Shown piece by piece: positions 1 to 6,862 of a stretch of 8,235 nucleotides of DNA; position 1 is the first letter of the stretch, and each line of letters begins with the position of its first letter. Below the pieces are notes generated by a model. The model worked only from the letters and a program-made list of their open reading frames with translations, had not been told where the DNA came from and made no database searches. A program made the position numbers and the translations under genes. The DNA is taken from contig JADLDX010000163.1 of the NCBI GenBank assembly GCA_020846515.1, positions 1 through 8,235 of the forward strand, written 5' to 3'. Origin of the DNA: Pirellulaceae bacterium. Lineage in GTDB: Bacteria > Planctomycetota > Planctomycetia > Pirellulales > Pirellulaceae.

Positions 1-4
1 CAGG

Positions 5-48
5 GCGCTAGCCCACGGTTTTCGGCCCAGCAAACCGGACGCTAGCGC
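5..48. repeat. Composite hairpin repeat (GCGCTAGC arms)
   Basis: The outer arms GCGCTAGC (5-12) and GCTAGCGC (41-48) are perfect inverted complements of 8 bp. Inside them a second perfect stem, CGGTTT (16-21) with AAACCG (32-37), encloses a 10-base loop. The two stems are separated by symmetric 3-base internal loops (cca and gac). It lies just downstream of the minus-strand redoxin gene. It could help end that transcript or be a dispersed genomic repeat; there is no T-run visible because the window ends here. The structure is seen directly; its function is not. Confidence 0.6.
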
Positions 49-114
49 GCTTGCGGCTGAGTAGGTTTTTGGCCCACATTAAGATCGACGCCAACTCCGG
101 GCAGAACGTCGAAC

Positions 115-759
115 TTACTGTTTCTTGCGTTCGCGCACGAATCGAATCAGGCAGCCGACGGGCGGTGTTTCGGTGGTGGCAATAGGTTTACCGCTAAGCG
201 TGGCTTGGATGGCGTCCTCCAAGTAGTGCACTTTGACTGCGTTCTCCTTGGTATTATCGTCCATGGCGCCCATGTAGACGATTCGCCGCTCTTTGTTGAG
301 CACAAAGAACTCGGGGGTGCGCACTGCGCCAAACGCTTTGGCGATTTGTTGTGTCTCGTCAAACAAGTAGGGGAATTTGAACTTCCGCTCCTGAGCTCGC
401 TTTTTCATAGCCGGCATGAGGTCGGCTTCGACCTTGTTCACATTAATGGCTACGACACCCACGCGCGAACCGGCCACAGAATACTTTTCGGCCAATCGAT
501 TGATTCGCTCTTCATAGTCAACCGCATAGGGGCAACTGTTGCACGTGAATACGACCACGACGACATCGCGATCGGCCAGGTCTTTTAGCGAATGACGCTG
601 GTCATCGACACCAGGCAAATCGGTCCAGCCGGCGGGTTGAGCGCCTATTTCGACATTCGGGTTATACTTGCCAGCAAAAACGGACTGTGACACGCTCGGG
701 GTGACCAGTAAAATCGCTGACAAACCGCACAGCAAGAGGGACAAGTATGACCGTAGCAT
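115..759 (-). CDS. Exported redoxin / thioredoxin-fold protein (CxxC)
   Basis: A 214-residue protein of the thioredoxin superfamily, resembling the redoxin or AhpC/TSA branch common in planctomycetes. Residues 1 to about 26-29 form a Sec-type signal peptide, so it should act outside the cytoplasmic membrane. The strand before the active site (DVVVVVFTC) leads into C73-N-S-C76-P, the position of the redox-active or peroxidatic cysteine. The conserved cis-proline site is in RTPEFFVL (P149). The tail carries TPPVGCLIRF with a third cysteine (C203), a pattern I recognise from this subfamily. The expected role is thiol-disulfide exchange or peroxide reduction; the partner is unknown. The start at 759 is supported by AGAGG (766-770) with 6-base spacing. 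It is apparently a single-gene unit with its own promoter candidate at 817-845. The family call is secure; the exact reaction is not. Confidence 0.9.
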   Translation of the reverse strand: MLRSYLSLLLCGLSAILLVTPSVSQSVFAGKYNPNVEIGAQPAGWTDLPGVDDQRHSLKDLADRDVVVVVFTCNSCPYAVDYEERINRLAEKYSVAGSRVGVVAINVNKVEADLMPAMKKRAQERKFKFPYLFDETQQIAKAFGAVRTPEFFVLNKERRIVYMGAMDDNTKENAVKVHYLEDAIQATLSGKPIATTETPPVGCLIRFVRERKKQ

Positions 760-816
760 CGTAAGCCTCTAAGCGAAACGGAACATTCAAACAGGCAGAC
801 TTGAAAGCACTTGCCC

Positions 817-845
817 ATTGTATGTTCGCGCCCGACTTGCCGCAA
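817..845 (-). promoter_or_regulatory. Candidate sigma70-type promoter for the redoxin gene
   Basis: On the minus strand TTGCGG (840-845) is followed after exactly 17 bases by TACAAT (817-822), which matches 5 of 6 bases of the -10 consensus. The -35 match is weak (3 of 6). Transcription would begin near 810, leaving a leader of about 50 bases before the start codon at 759. It is a reasonable candidate from sequence alone; planctomycete promoters are poorly characterised. Confidence 0.4.
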
Positions 846-873
846 CGTTATGCGTTTAACCGCGACACTCACT

Positions 874-908
874 ACGTAGGCGAGTTTCTCCGAAACTCGC
901 ACCTACGT
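874..908. repeat. Strong 15-bp hairpin, probable dispersed repeat
   Basis: The left arm 874-888 (ACGTAGGCGAGTTTC) pairs with 892-908 over all 15 positions, with a 2-base bulge (CA, 900-901) in the right arm and a 3-base loop TCC. The hairpin lies between the lipoprotein gene and the redoxin gene, upstream of the redoxin promoter candidate. No T-run follows on either strand, so it is not a classic intrinsic terminator. The compact, nearly perfect form suggests a REP-like dispersed repeat; copy number cannot be judged from this window. Confidence 0.6.
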
Positions 909-960
909 CCTGGCATTTCAGAAAGATGGCGACGCGGGCTGCTTAGGGTACTCGGCAATA

Positions 961-974
961 CTTTACATGTAAAG
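961..974. repeat. 14-bp perfect palindrome
   Basis: CTTTACATGTAAAG reads identically on both strands. It is AT-rich and has no loop spacer, which fits a binding site for a dimeric regulator better than a terminator. It sits about 200 bases upstream of the redoxin start and outside its proposed promoter, so a regulatory link is only a possibility. Confidence 0.4.
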
Positions 975-993
975 CAATAACTAAACGGTCTTG

Positions 994-1028
994 GCCCCGT
1001 CCCTTCTTATTCGAAGGGAAGTGGGGGC
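994..1028 (-). terminator. GC-rich hairpin, possible terminator of the lipoprotein operon
   Basis: GCCCC (994-998) pairs with GGGGC (1024-1028), and CCCTTC (1001-1006) pairs with GAAGGG (1013-1018), around a 6-base loop and an asymmetric internal loop (2 against 5 bases). It begins 25 bases beyond the stop codon of the lipoprotein gene read on the minus strand, a normal place for a terminator. There is no clear T-run after it, only a TTT about 15 bases further on, so termination efficiency is doubtful. Confidence 0.35.
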
Positions 1029-1052
1029 TGGGTCATGCCGCAGGCGAGAGTC

Positions 1053-1481
1053 TTATTTCGTAGTCACGTTGAAGTTTTCTTCGCGAGATGCGCTATCTGT
1101 GGTCAAGTTGATTTCGATACCGCTGGTCTCTGCATTTTGATACTTCTTGGGAACGAAACTCTTGACCGGTTTGCCTTCCATATTTGGGGCCTGTTCCCAA
1201 CACTCGATATATACTTTGTATTTACCGGGAATCATGCCGTCACCCGGTTCGAAGGTCATGGCTGCGTAGCGGCCCTCTGCGTCGAAATCACCGGTGGCCG
1301 GCCGAAGCGGCAGATCGCCAGCCGGTTCCTGGGGCAAGAAGTAGACGATGCCCGGACCAGGCGGCTTTTGACCATCGAAGGTGACTGTGCCGGTTACACG
1401 TACCGTTTGCGGCATACCATTGCCACAACCTAAAACGGCACACATCGTCGTACAAAATAGCAGCAAGTAGCAACGCGACAT
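1053..1481 (-). CDS. Small lipoprotein with transthyretin/carboxypeptidase-regulatory-like fold
   Basis: A 142-residue secreted lipoprotein. The hydrophobic leader runs to the lipobox V16-L-G-C19, so the mature protein should be lipid-anchored at C19. After it, VRVTGTVTFDGQKPPGPGIVYFLP (residues 27-50, shown in part: VTGTVTFDGQ) is the typical first strand pair of the beta-sandwich. The segment around residues 64-90, ending PGKYKV, and the late motif PKKYQNAETSGIEINL (111-126) match small planctomycete lipoproteins encoded next to DUF1559 genes. These proteins have no known enzymatic activity; a structural or adhesion role at the envelope is an inference. AGGA (1491-1494) lies 9 bases before the ATG. 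The gene starts 62 bases after the DUF1559 stop on the same strand, so the two are probably co-transcribed. The length is normal for the group and nothing looks broken. Confidence 0.88.
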   Translation of the reverse strand: MSRCYLLLFCTTMCAVLGCGNGMPQTVRVTGTVTFDGQKPPGPGIVYFLPQEPAGDLPLRPATGDFDAEGRYAAMTFEPGDGMIPGKYKVYIECWEQAPNMEGKPVKSFVPKKYQNAETSGIEINLTTDSASREENFNVTTK

Positions 1482-1543
1482 CGTTTCAATTCCTGAGGGA
1501 AACCTGGCAAGTACAAATCGGCGAGAGGCAACGTTAGAGCAGG

Positions 1544-2515
1544 CTATTCGATACTGGCCACTTCGCCACCGGCTCGCGTGCCGAGATGATTGTAGATTCT
1601 GTAGTCAATCGAGGTGGAGATAAACTGTACGCTACCATCGCCCATGGAAAACTGGGCACCGCCGGTGTGCATACTCTTGTAACCGCAGACGCGAAACCAG
1701 TTGCTGCCAGCAGCGCGGAAAATGCGGGCACCTGCGGCACCAGCCACATTGGATTCCATGGTGTTAATTGGAATGCTCGTTCCCGACAGTGGGAAATTCA
1801 GCGAGAACAGGCCCAGGAAGTCGCAGTGTCCAGGCATGGTCTCTCCAACCATAAACGTATTGGACAAACCATCGGTGACTTGACCCAATTTGATGGCTCG
1901 AATGCTGCGTCCAAACATGCCCGTTGAACTGCCGACCGGATATCCATTGCCCGCCCCTGTGCCGAAGTTATTGCCTTGACAGCAGTAGTTGCTATCGGAT
2001 GGCGTTGCTCCTGCGGGACAAAAAGGACAGGAGTCCATGTGCGTGGGACCAATACTGGCTGCATACCACAAGCCATGGCCAGGCGTTACGTTATGCGCTG
2101 CGAAACGATTCATATGAGGCGTACTGCCGGCCGGATCACTTGGGCAGATCCAAGTCGGTAGCCGATGGTTCTGGGCGGCCTGGATGTTAATCGGCGTATT
2201 GCGCAGATTGCCACTGGCGTCCATGCTGTTATAGAGCGTTGTTAGTTCCATAAATGGAAAGGTCATCACAGCCCAATTAAAGCCGTTGTTGGTGCAACAG
2301 TTGGGAGTACCATGCGGCAGTGTTCGGTGCGCTGATTCATAGTTATGCATTGCCAGTCCAATCTGCTTGAGATTGTTGCTGCACTGCATCCTCCGAGCTG
2401 CTTCCCGAGCGGCTTGGACCGCTGGCAATAACAAGCCAACCAATATGCCGATAATTGCGATTACGACCAACAGTTCAACCAGCGTGAATGCTCGCAGGGC
2501 GCTAATACGTTTCAT
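1544..2515 (-). CDS. DUF1559 protein with pilin-type N-terminus
   Basis: A 323-residue member of the DUF1559 family, which is greatly expanded in planctomycetes. The N-terminus is a type IV prepilin signal: a short basic leader, then A9|FTLVELLVVIAIIGIL with Glu at mature position 5, followed by a hydrophobic helix and the family segment RRMQCSNNLKQIGLAMHNYE (42-60). Further family motifs are WICPSDP (122-128), DGLSNTFMVGE (215-225) and near the end H283-X9-D293-G294. Most relatives have Gly before the cleavage site; here it is Ala. The protein is cysteine-rich (about ten), including CC at 73-74 and 178-179 and CPFC at 163-166. Processing by a prepilin peptidase and placement in the cell envelope are expected; the molecular function is unknown. 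AAGG (2526-2529) lies 10 bases before the ATG. It probably heads an operon with the lipoprotein gene. Confidence 0.95.
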   Translation of the reverse strand: MKRISALRAFTLVELLVVIAIIGILVGLLLPAVQAAREAARRMQCSNNLKQIGLAMHNYESAHRTLPHGTPNCCTNNGFNWAVMTFPFMELTTLYNSMDASGNLRNTPINIQAAQNHRLPTWICPSDPAGSTPHMNRFAAHNVTPGHGLWYAASIGPTHMDSCPFCPAGATPSDSNYCCQGNNFGTGAGNGYPVGSSTGMFGRSIRAIKLGQVTDGLSNTFMVGETMPGHCDFLGLFSLNFPLSGTSIPINTMESNVAGAAGARIFRAAGSNWFRVCGYKSMHTGGAQFSMGDGSVQFISTSIDYRIYNHLGTRAGGEVASIE

Positions 2516-2555
2516 GAGTGGCTCGCCTTAAAATACAGAAGAATTCAGCAGGCAA

Positions 2556-2569
2556 CGCTAAGGTTAGCG
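2556..2569 (-). other. Stem-loop in the DUF1559 leader
   Basis: CGCTAA (2556-2561) and TTAGCG (2564-2569) form a perfect 6-bp stem with a 2-base gap; an outer CAGC (2546-2549) can pair with GCTG (2572-2575). It would sit in the 5' untranslated leader of the DUF1559 transcript, about 40 bases before the start codon. It does not resemble a riboswitch class I know. Confidence 0.3.
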
Positions 2570-2654
2570 AAGCTGCGTTTCGAAATTCAAAATGCGGGAG
2601 AAATGTAGGTGGGTTGGTGTGGCAGGACAGTTGATTTGGAATAAGTGAGTCCGC

Positions 2655-2683
2655 AAAATAGCAGTGTTCGAACTCGATGTCAA
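2655..2683 (-). promoter_or_regulatory. Candidate sigma70-type promoter for the DUF1559 operon
   Basis: On the minus strand a perfect -35 hexamer TTGACA (2678-2683) is followed after exactly 17 bases by TATTTT (2655-2660), a 4-of-6 match to the -10 consensus. Transcription would start near 2648, giving a leader of about 130 bases before the ATG at 2515. The perfect -35 and ideal spacing make this the best promoter candidate in the window. Confidence 0.55.
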
Positions 2684-2877
2684 ACTTTAATGCATGAATT
2701 CTCAACCCGAACACCGGCGTGTTTGGCGGATGAGGGCCCCTTGTTTGCAAAACACCCAAATTGCCTAGCGTCGCATTTCCAGAGTCGATAAGCAGCATTG
2801 AGCTGGCCCAAAGCACCGGCGCTTGCCGTGCGCAACTTCAGCGCAGAAGTATGTAATGGTACCCTCAACTCGCGCAC

Positions 2878-2930
2878 AAACCTGCAGGCACCCAGGAAGG
2901 TAAACCTGCAGGCACGTAAACCTGCAGGCA
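2878..2930. repeat. Three direct 13-bp repeats (AAACCTGCAGGCA)
   Basis: Identical copies of AAACCTGCAGGCA occur at 2878-2890, 2902-2914 and 2918-2930. The start-to-start distances are 24 and 16 bases. Each contains the 8-bp palindrome CCTGCAGG. The last copy ends 22 bases beyond the DUF1501 stop codon. The array resembles a short minisatellite or a cluster of protein-binding sites; uneven spacing argues against a simple tandem duplication. Confidence 0.75.
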
Positions 2931-2952
2931 TTTGGGCAGGCCCTGGGCGAAA

Positions 2953-4368
2953 TTAGCCGTTGATTAAGCGTTTCTCAAATCGGCCTTCGTTGATGGTTGG
3001 GCGTTCGATGCGACCTTTGTGGTTGTAGGTCAGCCGCATGTTGTCCAAGCCCATTAACCCTAGGATAGAAGCATGAATATCATGGACATGCATTTTATCT
3101 TCGACGGCATAGAGGCCCAGTTCGTCGGTGGCTCCAATGGCTTGACCGCCTTTGACACCGCCACCGGCCATCCAGATAGAAAAACCAGTGGGGTTGTGAT
3201 CACGACCGTCACCTTTTTCGCTCATCGGTGTCCGACCAAATTCACCGCCCCAAATCACCAACGTTTCCTCGAGCAAGCCACGCTGCTTAAGATCTCGCAG
3301 CAATCCGGCCACCGGCTTGTCCATCGAACGACACAAATTGGCGTGGGCCTTTTCGATACCGGAGTGTGAGTCCCATTTGCTGCCTGTGCCGTTGTAGAGT
3401 TGGACGAAGCGTACGCCGCGTTCGACCAGCCGACGTGCTAACAGGCAGTTGCGTCCATAGGTTTCCGTTTCCTTCTGGTTTAGTCCATACATTTCTTTTG
3501 TGGCTGCTGATTCGTCGGCCAGGTTCAAAGCTTCGGGTGCTTGGGACTGCATGCGAAACGCTAACTCGTAGCTGCGAATGCGAGCATCCAATTCCGTTTG
3601 TTGTGGATGTGTGGCCGCGTAGGTTTGATTGAACTGCTTGAGCAGAGCCAGTTTGGATTCAACGCGACTGCCCGCATGGCCTTCTGGGAAATGCAGGTTC
3701 GGTATCGGCTCTGTTTCCGTACCGTTGATGCGCACGCCTTGGTGCGAAGCCGGCATAAACCCACTTCCCCAGTTTCGCGGGCCATTTACAGGACGGCCGG
3801 AGTTGTCGCACATGACCACAAACGAGGGCAGGTTCTCGTTGGCCGATCCCAACCCATAATTAATCCACGATCCCAACGAAGGTCGGCCTGCAAAATTGAT
3901 GCATGTATTCATCTGGCAAACACCGCCGGCATGGTTAATACCGTTGGTCCAGCATGAACGTATGACCGCAATATCATCCATGCACGAGCCGATGTGCGGA
4001 ATCCAGTCCGATGCCGGCAATCCACTTTGGCCATGACGCGTCCAACGGCGCGGCGAAGCCAAGAGAGGCGAACCTTTTTCGCCCATGGCCGTGATCGGTT
4101 CCCGAAAGCTACTCGGTAGAGGTTTACCGGCCAACTTGTTCAGCAGCGGTTTGGGGTCGACCAAATCGAGGTGACTGGGACCGCCTTCCATGAACAACCA
4201 AATAATGCTCTTGGCTCGCGGTCGATGATGCGTTTCGATCGCGCCAGCTTCACCGGCCAACATCCAATTGAGCGCGACCGCTCCCAGGCCCATGCTGCTG
4301 CCCTGCAAGAAGGCGCGGCGACCGGACATCAAATTTGGTTCCAAGTTATTTTCCATGGTCAATGACAT
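2953..4368 (-). CDS. DUF1501 protein, Tat-exported (alkaline-phosphatase/sulfatase-like fold)
   Basis: A 471-residue DUF1501 protein. The N-terminus has a twin-arginine signal, S-G-R17-R18-A-F-L, followed by a hydrophobic stretch ending near AGA at 41-43, so it should be exported folded by Tat. Family motifs in order: IIWLFMEGGPSHLDLVDPKP (55-74), NHAGGVCQMNTC (145-156), WDSH (332-335), GGEFGRTP (374-381), GRDHNPTGFSIWMAGGG (388-404) and HVHDIHASIL (427-436). His and Asp residues in these motifs are the likely metal ligands of the phosphatase-like fold. The substrate is unknown. The start at 4368 is chosen because the Tat signal begins soon after and GGAG (4373-4376) precedes it; ATG at 4356 is an alternative. 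One base separates it from the stop of the PSCyt/PSD1 gene, implying translational coupling. An open frame extends further upstream to 4623, but only inside the preceding gene. Confidence 0.93.
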   Translation of the reverse strand: MSLTMENNLEPNLMSGRRAFLQGSSMGLGAVALNWMLAGEAGAIETHHRPRAKSIIWLFMEGGPSHLDLVDPKPLLNKLAGKPLPSSFREPITAMGEKGSPLLASPRRWTRHGQSGLPASDWIPHIGSCMDDIAVIRSCWTNGINHAGGVCQMNTCINFAGRPSLGSWINYGLGSANENLPSFVVMCDNSGRPVNGPRNWGSGFMPASHQGVRINGTETEPIPNLHFPEGHAGSRVESKLALLKQFNQTYAATHPQQTELDARIRSYELAFRMQSQAPEALNLADESAATKEMYGLNQKETETYGRNCLLARRLVERGVRFVQLYNGTGSKWDSHSGIEKAHANLCRSMDKPVAGLLRDLKQRGLLEETLVIWGGEFGRTPMSEKGDGRDHNPTGFSIWMAGGGVKGGQAIGATDELGLYAVEDKMHVHDIHASILGLMGLDNMRLTYNHKGRIERPTINEGRFEKRLING

Positions 4369-4369
4369 G

Positions 4370-6862
4370 TCACTCCAAGTACAAAAATTGGTTTGAGTTG
4401 AACAGGACGTGACAAAAATCAGAGAACTTTTTGGGATCGATGTACTGTCCGTCTTCGCCGGGATGCAACCCGACATACTGACGAGCCTGATCAAATTCCG
4501 ACGGACTGGGCTCAGTACCCCAGGTCCACCGAAACGCGTTGCGCAAGGTTGGCTCTGGTTCAGCATGCTCGGCGAGTAGACGCTGCGCCAATTTCTCCGA
4601 CCGACCCATCGCGTATTTGCCATTGAGCAGCAGCAGCGACTGCGTAGGCGTGGTAGTCGAATCGCGAACCGCGACGCTTTGCAGACCGTTTGCTACGTCG
4701 AATCCATGCAAGAACGTATCGTTCTGGTTACGGAAGCTTTTCAAATACAACGATCGTCGCGGCTTGTCCTCTGTCACGCTCGGACCACCCACTTCGGGAG
4801 CGAGTTCACCGCTGGCGGCCAGCATCGCATCGCGAATCTGTTCGGCGCTCAAGCGACGCACACGCGAGCGCCATAACAATCTTTCCGACGGATCCAGACC
4901 TTGATAACGCGATGCCTCTGGATGGCGGGCCGATTGTTGCCAGGTCGCTGACATCAGGATGCGCTTGTGAAGCTGCTTAAACTGCCAACCACCATCGATA
5001 AACGTGGCGGTAAGCCAGTCGAGCAATTCGGGATGGGTAGGCGTATCGCCTAGGTGCCCAAAATCATTGGACGTCGCTACCAGTCCTTGGCCAAAGTGTT
5101 GTTGCCAAATGCGATTTACGATCACACGCGTGGTCAACGGATTGCGTGCATCGGTTATCCAGCGCGCCAACGCTGCGCGACGACTTGCAGGCGTTGCCGC
5201 AGGTTCACTGGCGCTGTTGGCAGTTGAACTTAACTCGTCTAGACTGGGTAACCCATGTCCTTCCGACAGCACTTCCAAGAATCCGGGGGCGATCGATTGT
5301 CGTTTCGGGTCATCGGGATTGTAAGTTGGAGAGATGAGGCCCGGGAATTCGACGACCGTCATCGCGGCAGGCAATGGCTTGGGCTTCAAATCCGCAAAAG
5401 CTTCCAGTTCCTTGAGCAAGGCGTCGTGCTTTTCGGTATCTTCCTTCTTCATGCCTTTTAATGGCCCGCCGCCTTCGTCCATGTATTGACGCGAGACTAG
5501 ATAGGCCATCTGCTCTTGCCATGAAGTTCGTTCGTGGGAAGGCATGTGAAAGCAGGCTTGAATGTCGAGCGGGAATTTATCGACCGTGGATTTCCACTTC
5601 TTCTTTTCATACGGCTCCAGCAACTCGGCGATTTGTCGCTGAATCGGTTCGGTAGCTTTTTCCCAAACGGCTAACTGCTCCTGGTACTGTTTCTTTTCTT
5701 CGGCAGTGGCGGCAACTAGATCATCGCGATAGCAGACAGGTTCAAAGAACGCTCGCAATTTGAAATAGTCTTTTTGCGGTATCGGGTCAAACTTGTGCTG
5801 ATGGCATCGCGCGCACGCCACACTCATGCCCAAGAACACATCCCCAGCGACATCAGCCATTTCGTTCATGATGTCGTTCCATTGGCCGCGAGCATCGCGC
5901 TGGTTGTACTCATAGACACCCAATCGCATAAATCCGGCAGCAATCAAACCTTGCGGGTTACTCTCCGCCGTACTGTCACCGGCCAATTGGTCCATGACGA
6001 ACTGCTGATACGATAGGTCGCTGTTGAATGCGTTGACTATGTAGTCGCGGTAACGCCACAGGTGCGGACGATAGGCGTCTTGGTTCCAACCATCCGATTC
6101 GCTATAGCGCACCAGGTCCAACCAGAATCTCGCCCAATGCTCGCCGTAACGCGGGTCGTTGAGCAGCTGATCGACGACTTGCTCAAAGGCCGTGGGTGAA
6201 TTGTCTTTGACAAACGCATCGATCACCGATGGTGATGGTGGCAGTCCAATCACGTCCAGGTACAGCCGTCGAATGAGCGTGGTCTTGTCAGCTCGTGGTG
6301 CAGGTTGCATCTGCTTGTCGGCCAGTGCCTTCCAAACAAAGCGATCGATTTCATTTTGGGACCAGGAATCGCGAGCATCGACAGGTGGTGCGGCTTTGTT
6401 CAATGGCACAAACGCCCACCAAGCGCGATCCGCGTCGGTGATGTTGCCTTCTGATTCTCGCAAAGAGGCTACGGAATCCGGCCAGACGGCACCGCCAGCT
6501 ATCCAGCGCTCAAAGTGCAGGATGGTTTTCGGCGGCAGTTTGCTTGTGGGCGGCATCTCCAAACCGTTATGGTTCAGCGCATCAAGCAACAGACTTTCCT
6601 CGGGCTTGCCAGGCACAAGCGCGGGCCCACTATCGCCGCCCTTCATCAAGCCATCGCGGGTATCCAGGCGCAAGCCACCTTCTTGTTTGGTGGCCCCGTG
6701 ACACTTGAGACATTGTCCCACAAACACCGGCCGGATCTCACGTTCAAACTGAGCGGCCCGCTCGGCCATCCGACCATCGTCAGCGACTAACGTCGACGAA
6801 GCGGCAAATCCTAGCGTGAAGACAAACGCAAGGTAGGCGAATTTGGCGTCATTGTTAAGCAT
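4370..6862 (-). CDS. PSCyt1-PSCyt2-PSD1 (DUF1549/DUF1553) exported cytochrome-like protein
   Basis: An 830-residue protein of the planctomycete cytochrome-domain type. Residues 1 to about 27 form a Sec signal peptide (hydrophobic core AFVFTLGFAASSTLVA). PSCyt1 (about 40-130) carries the heme-binding motif C51-L-K-C54-H55 and a possible axial Met in LEMPPTSK (about 103). PSCyt2/DUF1549 (about 165-375) includes RRLYLDVIGLPP, DPRYGEHWARFWLDLVRY and a second CxxCH, C350-A-R-C353-H354. A charged linker (about 385-470) precedes PSD1/DUF1553 (about 555-815) with ARWITDARNPLTTRVIVNRIW, DFGHLGDTPTHPELLDWL and RRLSAEQIRDAMLAASG. Covalent heme binding outside the cytoplasm is expected; substrate and pathway are unknown, though a role in degrading complex polymers has been proposed for such proteins. 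The start at 6862 fits the signal peptide and AAGGA (6874-6878); the open frame continues to 7141 but that stretch shows no protein features. It is the first gene of the operon with DUF1501. Confidence 0.94.
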   Translation of the reverse strand: MLNNDAKFAYLAFVFTLGFAASSTLVADDGRMAERAAQFEREIRPVFVGQCLKCHGATKQEGGLRLDTRDGLMKGGDSGPALVPGKPEESLLLDALNHNGLEMPPTSKLPPKTILHFERWIAGGAVWPDSVASLRESEGNITDADRAWWAFVPLNKAAPPVDARDSWSQNEIDRFVWKALADKQMQPAPRADKTTLIRRLYLDVIGLPPSPSVIDAFVKDNSPTAFEQVVDQLLNDPRYGEHWARFWLDLVRYSESDGWNQDAYRPHLWRYRDYIVNAFNSDLSYQQFVMDQLAGDSTAESNPQGLIAAGFMRLGVYEYNQRDARGQWNDIMNEMADVAGDVFLGMSVACARCHQHKFDPIPQKDYFKLRAFFEPVCYRDDLVAATAEEKKQYQEQLAVWEKATEPIQRQIAELLEPYEKKKWKSTVDKFPLDIQACFHMPSHERTSWQEQMAYLVSRQYMDEGGGPLKGMKKEDTEKHDALLKELEAFADLKPKPLPAAMTVVEFPGLISPTYNPDDPKRQSIAPGFLEVLSEGHGLPSLDELSSTANSASEPAATPASRRAALARWITDARNPLTTRVIVNRIWQQHFGQGLVATSNDFGHLGDTPTHPELLDWLTATFIDGGWQFKQLHKRILMSATWQQSARHPEASRYQGLDPSERLLWRSRVRRLSAEQIRDAMLAASGELAPEVGGPSVTEDKPRRSLYLKSFRNQNDTFLHGFDVANGLQSVAVRDSTTTPTQSLLLLNGKYAMGRSEKLAQRLLAEHAEPEPTLRNAFRWTWGTEPSPSEFDQARQYVGLHPGEDGQYIDPKKFSDFCHVLFNSNQFLYLE
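4373..4376 (-). promoter_or_regulatory. Ribosome binding site for DUF1501, inside the upstream gene
   Basis: GGAG sits in the last codons of the PSCyt/PSD1 gene, next to its TGA stop (4370-4372). It is 4 bases from the ATG at 4368 and 16 bases from the in-frame ATG at 4356, so it favours 4368, although the spacing is short. The stop-start arrangement TGA-C-ATG suggests ribosomes re-initiate after finishing the upstream gene. Confidence 0.55.

Larger units (their letters stand above)
2516..2952. other. 437-bp spacer without a credible gene
   Basis: This spacer separates the PSCyt/DUF1501 operon from the DUF1559 operon, both on the minus strand. It holds the promoter candidate at 2655-2683, a leader stem (2556-2569), a small stem ACTTC/GAAGT (2835-2850) inside a wider GTGCGC/GCGCAC pair (2828-2833, 2872-2877), and three 13-bp direct repeats (2878-2930). 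Open frames here lack ribosome sites and family resemblance. No T-tailed terminator is visible for the upstream operon. Confidence 0.6.

Noticed and set aside
645..902. 85-codon minus-strand open frame across the redoxin start
   Set aside because: It overlaps the redoxin signal peptide in another frame and runs through the 874-908 hairpin.
1035..1433. 132-codon plus-strand open frame opposite the lipoprotein gene
   Set aside because: It is the antisense shadow of a clear lipoprotein gene and has no recognisable domain.
2502..2816. 104-codon minus-strand open frame in the DUF1559 leader
   Set aside because: It overlaps the DUF1559 start and spans the promoter candidate, with no protein-like composition.
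2680..2931. 83-codon minus-strand open frame starting in the 13-bp repeats
   Set aside because: Its first residues are only the translation of the repeats, there is no ribosome site, and the rest resembles no family.
4369..4623. N-terminal extension of the DUF1501 frame up to 4623
   Set aside because: It lies entirely within the PSCyt/PSD1 coding sequence, lacks family resemblance, and would bury the Tat signal about 100 residues into the protein.
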